Below are positions 1 to 6,060 of a stretch of DNA of 7,897 nucleotides, in pieces. The DNA lies in contig JAJQID010000257.1 of the NCBI GenBank assembly GCA_021199405.1, positions 1-7,897 on the forward strand, written 5' to 3'. Both the position numbers and the translations under genes were made by a program. Position 1 is the stretch's first letter, and each line of letters starts with the position of its first letter. The stretch is from Lachnospiraceae bacterium (GTDB taxonomy: Bacteria > Bacillota > Clostridia > Lachnospirales > Lachnospiraceae). The notes beneath the pieces are model-generated. The model was given only the letters and a program-made list of their open reading frames with translations. It was not told the DNA's origin and did not search any database.

Positions 1-18
1 ACTGTGTGTGGTAGTTTT

Positions 19-52
19 TGTATCCATAATGCTTATTATGGATACATTTTTT
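19..52. repeat. Perfect 12-bp inverted repeat plus T6: Xer/dif-like site or plus-strand terminator
   Basis: The arms are TGTATCCATAAT (19-30) and ATTATGGATACA (35-46), exact reverse complements around GCTT (31-34). The plus strand continues with six T (47-52); the minus strand has no T tract after the stem. Two readings fit. First, a rho-independent terminator for a plus-strand gene off the left edge: a TAG at 12-14 ends an open frame only a few nucleotides before the stem, although the stem is AT-rich with three G-C pairs per arm. Second, a tyrosine-recombinase core site: split as 11+6+11 it has the dif layout, and its central 16 bp (CATAA-TGCTTA-TTATG) match E. coli dif, as I remember it, at 14 of 16 positions. 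Unlike most dif sites it is perfectly symmetrical. A recombinase gene ends about 190 nt away. Confidence 0.6.
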
Positions 53-239
53 ATGCCATGATCCATGTCTGCCTTTTGCCAAAAATCTGCGGTTGTTCTG
101 TCTTTTTACGGAGATTATCTCATAAATGGAGGAAACTGCCTCTGTCCTTCCATGGCAATTCCGGCAGGTAATCTTACTCTTGCACCCCGGCTCAAATGCA
201 TTAGTTATGCGGATGCCGCCCGCTGTCAGAGGGCTCTCC
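53..239. other. Non-coding stretch downstream of the recombinase gene
   Basis: I see no gene with a credible ribosome-binding site or recognisable product here. The open frames that cross this stretch on the plus strand run into the recombinase gene in antisense and look like shadows. There is no convincing minus-strand terminator after the recombinase stop codon. The best hairpin candidate is a 5-bp CTGCC/GGCAG stem followed by only TTT on the minus strand, which I do not count as a terminator. Confidence 0.5.
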
Positions 240-1172
240 TCACGACACCAGCCCCAGCTTCTCCAGCTGCCTTGCATGCTCCTCCCCGCTGGAAATCAGG
301 TAAAGCCTCGTGGTCTCCACGGAGGAATGGCCCAGCACATCCGCCAGCTTCGATATATCCGCATAGATATTGTAGTAAGTACGGGCGAACAGGTGGCGCA
401 GGTTGTGGGGGAATACCTTCTCCGGGTCCACGCCCGCGACCTCACTCAGTCTCTTCATCTCCCTCCAGATCTGGCTGCGGGACAGGCCCTTCCCACTTCT
501 GGTAATGAAGATTTCCCCTGACTCAATTTTATTCTTTTTGGCGTATTTCAAAAGCTTGCGGGAGAGCTTTGAGGGGATCATGACGGTGCGCACCTTGCCC
601 TTCATCCGGATCTCCGCCTGGCCGGTCCGGGCCGCCGCCACTGTGATATATTTCACCTCCGAGACCCTCAGTCCCAGGCCGCAGAGGGTCTCGATCAGCA
701 GGGCCAGCCGCTTCTTTCCAAGATTCTCCGCCGCCGCGATCAGCTTTTTGTAGTCCTCCTCGTCCAGCTCCTTCTTTTTATCACAGAATACCTTCCTCTG
801 GATTTTGAGGAATTTCAGGCTCAGGTCCCGCCAGCCCATCCATTTGAAGAAGCCGTTGGCTGCCGCCAGCATGGAGTTGACGCTGGTAGCCGCGTAACCG
901 GTCTGTAAGCTTTCCTTCCACTCCGTGGTCAGAATTTTGGTCAGGGGACGGGATTCCAGCCACCGGAGCAGGTTCCGCAGGTCCCTGCTGTATTTCTGAA
1001 TGGTGTTCTGCGCCCGCTCCTCGCCCTTCAGCCAGAGAAGGTATTCCTCAATGGATTCCATGGTGACGATCATGACTTCCGCACTCACGCTGTCCGTCCC
1101 ATTCCATCCCTTCGCCATGCTTCTGCCTCCATCCATGCGCAGTCCACCCATTGTTTTTCTTTCATCCGTCAT
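240..1172 (-). CDS. Tyrosine-type site-specific recombinase/integrase (XerC/D-like, 310 aa)
   Basis: This is a complete phage-integrase-family recombinase, which cuts and rejoins DNA through a 3'-phosphotyrosine. From the chosen ATG, a leader of about 38 residues precedes a SAM-like core-binding domain (about 39-125) and a catalytic domain (about 135-305). The catalytic set is intact: Arg169 (GLGLRVSE), a Lys at 191 or 193 in the beta-hairpin (MKGKVRTVMIP), His256 and Arg259 (PHNLRH), His282 (LGHSS) and Tyr291 (TTRLYL). The start is set by GGAGG at 1181-1185, eight nt before the ATG; a TTG frame 20 codons further upstream lacks such support. The C-terminal text (HNLRHLFARTYY...ISKLADVLGH) departs from canonical XerC/XerD (HxLRHSFATHLL) and resembles the short stand-alone recombinases I associate with gut Clostridia, some relatives of which flip promoters. 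It is separated from the upstream operon by a terminator. Its substrate is unknown; no excisionase or other element genes are in view. The family call is firm, the role is not. Confidence 0.93.
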   Translation of the reverse strand: MTDERKTMGGLRMDGGRSMAKGWNGTDSVSAEVMIVTMESIEEYLLWLKGEERAQNTIQKYSRDLRNLLRWLESRPLTKILTTEWKESLQTGYAATSVNSMLAAANGFFKWMGWRDLSLKFLKIQRKVFCDKKKELDEEDYKKLIAAAENLGKKRLALLIETLCGLGLRVSEVKYITVAAARTGQAEIRMKGKVRTVMIPSKLSRKLLKYAKKNKIESGEIFITRSGKGLSRSQIWREMKRLSEVAGVDPEKVFPHNLRHLFARTYYNIYADISKLADVLGHSSVETTRLYLISSGEEHARQLEKLGLVS

Positions 1173-1180
1173 TTTCTTTT

Positions 1181-1185
1181 CCTCC
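1181..1185 (-). promoter_or_regulatory. Shine-Dalgarno site that fixes the recombinase start
   Basis: The minus strand reads GGAGG followed by AAAAGAAA and then ATG (1172-1170). This is a near-perfect site with 8-nt spacing, and it favours the MTDERK start over the upstream TTG and over later internal methionines, which have poor sites. Confidence 0.85.
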
Positions 1186-1189
1186 GTAA

Positions 1190-1224
1190 ACTGTTTTGCA
1201 CAGGCAGGCTTATGATAAAACAGC
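1190..1224 (-). promoter_or_regulatory. Possible hairpin in the recombinase leader
   Basis: On the minus strand CTGTTTT (1223-1217) is the exact reverse complement of AAAACAG (1197-1191), with 19 nt between them; one extra G-U pair can form in RNA at the base. The 3' arm ends five nt before the GGAGG ribosome-binding site. The stem is short and AT-rich and the loop is long, so it may be chance. Confidence 0.25.
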
Positions 1225-1398
1225 AAAATCAAAGTGTATTCTTTTTCCGATCACATTCTTTCATCCCAAAATACAGATTCCGTTTCACTGTCAGGTTAAA
1301 CTCTGTACCGCTTTCTCCGCCTGCACATGTCAGATATTCTATCATAGAAACCGGCGCTGAAAGGGGAAGGAAATCATCCCCATAAATTTTTTACACGC

Positions 1399-1440
1399 AA
1401 AAAGCCCGTCTGACCACAAATGAATGCGATCAAACGGGCT
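1399..1440 (-). terminator. Rho-independent terminator of the ispF-to-PBP operon
   Basis: On the minus strand AGCCCGTTTGATC (1440-1428) pairs with GGTCAGACGGGCT (1415-1403) over 13 positions, with two T-G wobbles and no unpaired base, around a 12-nt loop. The stem is followed directly by TTTT (1402-1399). It lies about 50 nt past the stop codon of the penicillin-binding protein gene. The plus strand has no T tract after the stem, so termination looks one-directional. It insulates the recombinase gene from operon transcription. Confidence 0.92.
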
Positions 1441-1489
1441 GTGCCTTCAAAAAAATGATTTTATGGTAAACGGCTAAGTCATTTCCGCT

Positions 1490-4174
1490 TTATTCCCCGG
1501 TATCAACATACGTCTCCTCATACGTTCCGGTACTTTCTGTTCCTTCCGTATCCTCCGTGCTCTCCGTCACGGTGCTTTCATGGGTCACCTCCGCCGTTCC
1601 ATAGGTTTCCATCATATATTCGTAGGTGTGATGACAGTAGTTGATCTCACCGCCGATGGACTCTCCCGCGGCCTCGATGCCCTCCCAGAGAGCCTCATCC
1701 TGCAGCGGCAGCACCTCACAGATGCCATAGGTGGCACTGGGGCAGTATTCCGTAGCCGGCAGACCATCCTCGTCGCAGATCCAGCCCACATAATGCACAT
1801 CGCAGTATTCCGTGGGCTCGGTACCCTCCACAAAATATTCTGTATAAACGCAGCCATCGCATATTCCCTCGATGGGAAGCTTGCCGGAGGTAGAGCATAC
1901 CTCCACCTGTATGATGTTGTCCGGCATCTCCATGATCTCCTCATACTCCAGATCCTCATGGATAGCGGACATGATCTGCCTCCAGATATTCAGATGGGCC
2001 TTTGTCTCATCGGCGCTTAAGCCGCCGCTCTTGTTATTCTGGTCAAAGCCCAGCCACACGCTGCAGGTATAGTAGGAGGTAAAGCCGGTGACCCACACAT
2101 CCAGGTTGGCCGTGGTGGTGCCGGTCTTCACCGCCACATCCATGCCGGAGAAATTGGCGCGGGAGCCGGTTCCGCTGCTGGCGCAGTCTCTCATGGCGTC
2201 AATTAAAAGCCATGCGGTGCTCTCCTGTATCACCTGTCTCGTCTCGCCGCTGGTTCTGTCCAGTATCACGTTTCCGTCGCTATCCAGCACCGTGGTGTAC
2301 AGGGTGGGCTCAATATAGGTCCCTCCATTGGCAATGGAAGCATAGGCTGCAGTCAGCTCCAGGTTCGTCACACCGTTGGTAATGCCGCCCAGACACAGGG
2401 ACTGGGTCACGTCCGTATTGCCGTTCTCATCTGTCTCCGAAATCAGCGTGGTAAAACCAAAATTCAGCAGATAATTCATGCCCATTCTGGGAGTCAGGAT
2501 GGTCAGAAGCTTGACCGTGACCACATTGGCGGACCACTGAATACCATAGCGGTAATTCTTGAAGCCTCTGTAGTCGGTCCACCAGTTTTTCACAAGACGG
2601 TTATCCTCATCATTCCCCGCGTTGGTGTAGGCAAAGGGCGCGTCGTACTGCACATCCGCCAGCGTCATTCCCAGATCCAGCGCCGGCGCGTAAGCCGCCA
2701 GCACCTTGAAGGTGGAACCCGGCTGACGGGTCGCCTCCGTGGCCCGGTTGAAGGCCTTGCTGACTGTCTTTTCTCCCCGGCCTCCTCTGAGAGCCACCAC
2801 ATAACCGGTGCTCTGGTCAATGATACAGACAGAGGTCTGAGGCTCCAGTGTCAGGGTAATGGATTCGGCCAATACCTCATCCCCTTCCTCCAGTACGTAT
2901 GCCTGATACAGATCGATGGCCTCCTGAGCCGCCTCCTCACTGGTAAAGAGCATGGGAGACTTGGTCGAGTAGCTGTTGTCGCTGTAGCTGATCTCCTCCA
3001 GATAGCTCTCCATCATTTCCGTACTGAAGTGCTCCACATCGCCGTTGGCTCTGGTCACGCTGAGGGCATATTCCAGCTGATAATAGGTCCTTGGATAATT
3101 GCTCTCGTCCAGAATCACCTCATCCACAATCGCCTGAATGTCCGGATCCATGGTGGAATTGATGGTGATGCCGCCACTGTAAAGCAGATTGTACGCCTGA
3201 GATTCCGTATAGCCCGCCTCGATCAGGTCATCATAAACCTGGTCTGTCACCGCGTCCACAAAATAGGACGTCACATCATCCTCCGATGTATAAATCTCAT
3301 TGACCGCCTGGATTCTGGAATAAGGGTCGTCCGCCATGGCCTCGTCATACTCCGCCTGAGTAATATAACCTTCCTCCAGCATGGCGTCCAGTACATCCTC
3401 CCGCCGCTCGGCGTTGGCCTCCGGATTTTTGATAGGATTGTAGCCCTCCGGATTCTTGGTGATCGCGGCAATCACCGCGCACTCGGACAACGTCAGCTCG
3501 GATACATCCTTATTAAAATAACGCAGCGCCGCGGACTGAACCCCCAGGCAGTTCTGCCCCAGATTGATGGTGTTCAGATAGCGAATCAGGACCTCATCCT
3601 TGGACAGCTCATTTGACAGCTGAATGGCCAGATAGATTTCCTGAATCTTCCTGGTGATGCTCTCCAGCGTAGACTCATTGACGAAATCCTCAAACACCGT
3701 ATTTTTGATCAGCTGCTGGGTGATGGTGCTGGCGCCGGAGGTAAAATCAAACCCGTTTCGTATGCCGCTGATGGTCGCACGGATAATACCGATCACATCG
3801 ACACCGTTATGCTCATAGAAGCGGCTGTCCTCAATGGCCACAAAGGCATGCTGCAGATCCTCCGGCACCTCATCAATGGTGACGGAAATCCGGTTGGAAT
3901 TGCTGGCCACCAGCTTGGCGATCTGGTTGCCCTGATTGTCATACACAAAGCTGGACTGCCCGCTGGCGATCACATCCGAGGCGCTGATATCCGGAGCCGT
4001 ATCGATACAGGCGTCAAAAACGCCGATGACCGCCGATACTGCCACAATCACGACTCCCAGTATACAGACACAGAGAGCTCCCGCCAGAGTAATAAGCAGC
4101 TTATGCGCCATCTTCGGTGCCTTTGAGTTGAGGGCTTTCTGATTTTTTTTCAGTCCCTTCTTGCTGTAATTCAT
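1490..4174 (-). CDS. Class A penicillin-binding protein, PBP1A family (894 aa)
   Basis: A bifunctional peptidoglycan synthase: its glycosyltransferase polymerises lipid II outside the membrane and its transpeptidase cross-links stem peptides. A basic cytoplasmic tail (1-24) and a single membrane segment (about 25-52) precede the GT51 domain (about 90-290) with catalytic Glu115 in EDSRFYEHNGVD, GASTITQQLIKN (147-158) and RKIQE (175-179). The transpeptidase domain (about 445-735) has STFK with active Ser487, SAN (548-550) and KTGTT (683-687). Between the two domains lies an insertion of roughly 90-100 residues (about 350-445). The C-terminal region carries eight cysteines (760-847), including a CSTSGKLPIEGIC pattern typical of clostridial PBP1A tails, then a Thr/Ser/Glu-rich tail (about 860-894). 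Length is at the upper end for the family. The start follows the sigma-factor stop by 3 nt. Its ribosome-binding site GAGAGGA (4187-4181) lies in the end of the sigma gene, so coupling is likely. All catalytic motifs are intact. Confidence 0.96.
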   Translation of the reverse strand: MNYSKKGLKKNQKALNSKAPKMAHKLLITLAGALCVCILGVVIVAVSAVIGVFDACIDTAPDISASDVIASGQSSFVYDNQGNQIAKLVASNSNRISVTIDEVPEDLQHAFVAIEDSRFYEHNGVDVIGIIRATISGIRNGFDFTSGASTITQQLIKNTVFEDFVNESTLESITRKIQEIYLAIQLSNELSKDEVLIRYLNTINLGQNCLGVQSAALRYFNKDVSELTLSECAVIAAITKNPEGYNPIKNPEANAERREDVLDAMLEEGYITQAEYDEAMADDPYSRIQAVNEIYTSEDDVTSYFVDAVTDQVYDDLIEAGYTESQAYNLLYSGGITINSTMDPDIQAIVDEVILDESNYPRTYYQLEYALSVTRANGDVEHFSTEMMESYLEEISYSDNSYSTKSPMLFTSEEAAQEAIDLYQAYVLEEGDEVLAESITLTLEPQTSVCIIDQSTGYVVALRGGRGEKTVSKAFNRATEATRQPGSTFKVLAAYAPALDLGMTLADVQYDAPFAYTNAGNDEDNRLVKNWWTDYRGFKNYRYGIQWSANVVTVKLLTILTPRMGMNYLLNFGFTTLISETDENGNTDVTQSLCLGGITNGVTNLELTAAYASIANGGTYIEPTLYTTVLDSDGNVILDRTSGETRQVIQESTAWLLIDAMRDCASSGTGSRANFSGMDVAVKTGTTTANLDVWVTGFTSYYTCSVWLGFDQNNKSGGLSADETKAHLNIWRQIMSAIHEDLEYEEIMEMPDNIIQVEVCSTSGKLPIEGICDGCVYTEYFVEGTEPTEYCDVHYVGWICDEDGLPATEYCPSATYGICEVLPLQDEALWEGIEAAGESIGGEINYCHHTYEYMMETYGTAEVTHESTVTESTEDTEGTESTGTYEETYVDTGE

Positions 4175-4177
4175 AGA

Positions 4178-4801
4178 CTATCCTCTCTTAGTGGAATGCA
4201 GCAGTACCCCGCGAAGCTTGGTGCGCACCCGCTGCAGCGCATTGTCCACCGACTTTTCCTTTAATCCAAGCCGGCCGGCAATCTCCTTCTGGGACAGACC
4301 CGACACAAACAAATCCAGCACCTCCTTCTCCATGGCGCTGAGCCTCTGCGTGAGCACCGCCTCCAGCTGTTCCATATCCTCCCTCTCCAGCAAAAGCTGC
4401 TCGGGATTCACTCTGTCCTCCCCTCCAAGAATCGCTTCCTTCCCTCCTGGTACACCGGAATCCTCCTGCCCGGTCAGGGAAATATAATTATTCAGAGGTT
4501 CATGCTTTTCCCTGGCAGACGCCCTGACAGCTGTCAGCATCTGACGGGAAACGCACAGGTATGCAAAGGTAAAAAAAGCTGCCCCCTGTTCCGGCCTGAA
4601 ATCCCGGATCGCCTTGAACAGTCCGATCATTCCCTCCTGTAACAGATCCTCGGTATCCGCCCCCGGCATGTACAGATCCTTTGCCTGACTTCTGACCATA
4701 TTTTTGTATTTATTCATCAGAAAGTCAGCCACCTGAGGATCTCCGGCTCTGTATCTTTCAATCAGAGCCTCGTCCGAAAGCTCCTGATAATTTTCCCACA
4801 T
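4178..4801 (-). CDS. sigH: RNA polymerase sigma factor, SigH (Spo0H) family (207 aa)
   Basis: An alternative sigma factor that directs RNA polymerase. In Bacillus and Clostridia SigH drives transition-state and early sporulation genes. Region 2 (about 10-95) closely follows B. subtilis SigH as I recall it: KYKNMVRSQAKD (31-42), GADTEDLLQEGMIGLFKAIRDF (47-68) and the REKHEPLNNYISL stretch (97-109). A region-4 helix-turn-helix (about 156-200) contains LSQKEIAGRLGL and KSVDNALQRVRTKL. Length agrees with the family (about 210-218). The gene sits two nt after the rlmB stop, the SigH position in Bacillus apart from the missing rae1. The ATG has only a weak site (GGGA, 4813-4810), so translation probably depends on coupling with rlmB. 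What follows is a PBP gene rather than rpmG-secE-nusG. A paralogue with a different regulon is possible, but sequence and synteny both favour SigH. Confidence 0.9.
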   Translation of the reverse strand: MWENYQELSDEALIERYRAGDPQVADFLMNKYKNMVRSQAKDLYMPGADTEDLLQEGMIGLFKAIRDFRPEQGAAFFTFAYLCVSRQMLTAVRASAREKHEPLNNYISLTGQEDSGVPGGKEAILGGEDRVNPEQLLLEREDMEQLEAVLTQRLSAMEKEVLDLFVSGLSQKEIAGRLGLKEKSVDNALQRVRTKLRGVLLHSTKRG

Positions 4802-4803
4802 GC

Positions 4804-5550
4804 TTATTTTCCCAAAAGTCTCTGGCGCACAATTTCATAGGAGAGCACTCCCGCCGCCACGGACGCGTTCAGAGAATCAATATCCCCCTTCATCGGGATA
4901 GCTGCCGTCATATCACAGTGCTCCCGCACCAAGCGGCCTACGCCCTCCCCCTCATTTCCAATAACCAGACCGATAGGTCCCGTCAGGTTGAGGTCATACA
5001 TAAGGGTTCCGCCCATGTCCGCGCAGACAAACCACAGCCCTTTCTTTTTCAGCTCCTCAATGGTCTGCACCAGATTGGTCACCTTCACCACCGGTGTATA
5101 ATTGATGGCTCCCGCGGAGGTACGTGCCACTGCGACAGTCAGTCCCACCGCCCTGTTTTTGGGAATGATCAGGCCATGGGCTCCGGCCAGATTGGCGGTG
5201 CGCAGGATCGCCCCCAGATTGTGAGGATCCTCCAGATTATCCAGCAGTATCACAAAAGGCGGTTCCCCCTTCTTTTGCGCCAGCTCAAAAATATCCTCCA
5301 TCCGGGCGTACTCGTATGCTGCCGCAATTGCGATCACGCCCTGATGCCTGCCCGTCTGGGAAAGCTGATCCAGGCGCTCCTTATCCACATATTTGATCAG
5401 CACGTCCCGCTTTCTGGCTTCCCTTTTAATCGTAGAAACAGGGCCGTCCTGACAGCCGTCCAGAATAAATAGCTTGTCGATGGGCTTCCCGCCCCGAAAA
5501 GCCTCGATGACAGCATTCCTGCCCTCAATGGTAAATTCCTTTTTTTCCAT
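4804..5550 (-). CDS. rlmB: 23S rRNA 2'-O-ribose methyltransferase, TrmH/RlmB (SpoU) family (248 aa)
   Basis: An S-adenosylmethionine-dependent SPOUT enzyme; RlmB methylates the 2'-O of G2251 (E. coli numbering) in the peptidyl-transferase region of 23S rRNA. The N-terminal substrate-binding domain (about 5-80) contains the IEGRNAVIEAF opening and GRHQGVIAI (67-75). The trefoil-knot catalytic domain (about 97-248) shows SPOUT motif 1 (NLEDPHNLGAILRTA, with Asn111 and Arg117), motif 2 (LVIGNEGEGV, with Glu200) and motif 3 (IPMKGDIDSLNASVAAGVLSYE, 218-239). Length is normal. It starts 9 nt after mrnC, with AAGGA (5561-5557) overlapping the mrnC stop codon. The neighbouring Mini-RNase III also acts on 23S rRNA, which supports this role. 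The exact target nucleotide is inferred from family and synteny, since Gram-positive members (YacO type) can have other or extra targets. Confidence 0.92.
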   Translation of the reverse strand: MEKKEFTIEGRNAVIEAFRGGKPIDKLFILDGCQDGPVSTIKREARKRDVLIKYVDKERLDQLSQTGRHQGVIAIAAAYEYARMEDIFELAQKKGEPPFVILLDNLEDPHNLGAILRTANLAGAHGLIIPKNRAVGLTVAVARTSAGAINYTPVVKVTNLVQTIEELKKKGLWFVCADMGGTLMYDLNLTGPIGLVIGNEGEGVGRLVREHCDMTAAIPMKGDIDSLNASVAAGVLSYEIVRQRLLGK

Positions 5551-5559
5551 ATATTTTCC

Positions 5560-6060
5560 TTAATGCATCCCGGTTGCTTTCAGTCCAAGCTTCATCAGCT
5601 CCAGGATTCTGTCCGTCTTATTCTGTATATATAAATAGCCGATCACTGCCTCCAGACCGGTGGCCTTGCGATATGCCACAATGGAAGCGTTCTTGGCCTT
5701 CGTGTTGGATTTGGCGTTGCGGGCCCTGCGATAAACCTCCGCCTCCTCATGAGTCAGATATTCCGACAGTGCGTCCGCCACGTCAGCCTGACTTTCCGCC
5801 TTCACAAAATGAATGGTCTTATGATGCAGGTCATTGACACTGGTATGATTTTGTCCCACCACCAGGGTGCGGATCACCAGATCGTAGACACAGTCGCCGA
5901 TATAGGCAAGAGCAAGAGAGGAATAGCTTTTCGCGTCGGGACACTTCAGAGAGAATTCTTCCATGATGGTTGGAAAATCCATCTGCTTTGTCCGGCATTC
6001 CTCCACTTTGAGGATCTCCTCTGCTGCCAAATTCCTCTGTTCTTCTACGCCCGTCTCCAC
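5560..6060 (-). CDS. mrnC: Mini-ribonuclease III (166 aa, GTG start)
   Basis: A dimeric RNase III-type endonuclease with no double-stranded-RNA-binding domain; in B. subtilis it trims 23S rRNA precursor ends. The visible family features are SSLALAYIGDCVYDLVIR (47-64) with catalytic/metal-binding Asp56, the DLHHKTIHFVKAESQA segment (77-92), RRARNAKSNTKAKNASIVAYRKATGLEAVIGYLY (111-144) and metal ligand Glu137. The GTG start overlaps the end of cysS by 16 nt and has a good site, AGAGAGGG (6074-6067), six nt upstream. With this start about 48 residues precede ALAYIGD, versus roughly 16 in the 143-residue B. subtilis enzyme. Starts at Met27 or Met33 would give a more usual length but have poor sites. 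The family assignment is firm; the N-terminus is less certain. Confidence 0.92.
   Translation of the reverse strand: METGVEEQRNLAAEEILKVEECRTKQMDFPTIMEEFSLKCPDAKSYSSLALAYIGDCVYDLVIRTLVVGQNHTSVNDLHHKTIHFVKAESQADVADALSEYLTHEEAEVYRRARNAKSNTKAKNASIVAYRKATGLEAVIGYLYIQNKTDRILELMKLGLKATGMH

Larger units (their letters stand above)
1173..1489. other. Intergenic region between the PBP operon end and the recombinase gene
   Basis: This 317-nt gene-free stretch holds, in the minus-strand direction, the operon terminator (1399-1440), then the promoter and leader region of the recombinase, then its ribosome-binding site. I see no strong sigma-70-type promoter. Two weak candidates on the minus strand are CTGACA (1294-1289), 15 nt, TATTTT (1273-1268), and CTTTCA (1363-1358), 16 nt, TAGAAT (1341-1336). 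A small GGGGA/TCCCC hairpin (1363-1367 with 1377-1381) is also present. No small gene, tRNA or riboswitch is recognisable. Confidence 0.6.

Noticed and set aside
65..521. Two overlapping plus-strand frames at the left end
   Set aside because: Both run into the recombinase gene in antisense. ATGGAGGAAACT at 126 looks like a start but has no proper upstream site, and the translation resembles no family.
1173..1232. TTG start extending the recombinase by 20 residues
   Set aside because: The extension covers the GGAGG ribosome-binding site of the internal ATG and reads as leader sequence rather than a domain.
1363..1381. GGGGA/TCCCC hairpin as a second terminator
   Set aside because: The stem has only 5 bp and is followed by TTTCAG, too weak next to the clear terminator at 1399-1440.
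3029..3616. 195-codon open frame on the plus strand
   Set aside because: It is antisense to the glycosyltransferase domain of the PBP, whose motifs are intact, and it has no recognisable product or supporting ribosome-binding site.
4918..5472. 184-codon open frame on the plus strand
   Set aside because: It is fully antisense to rlmB, with low-complexity His/Gln-rich text typical of shadow frames.
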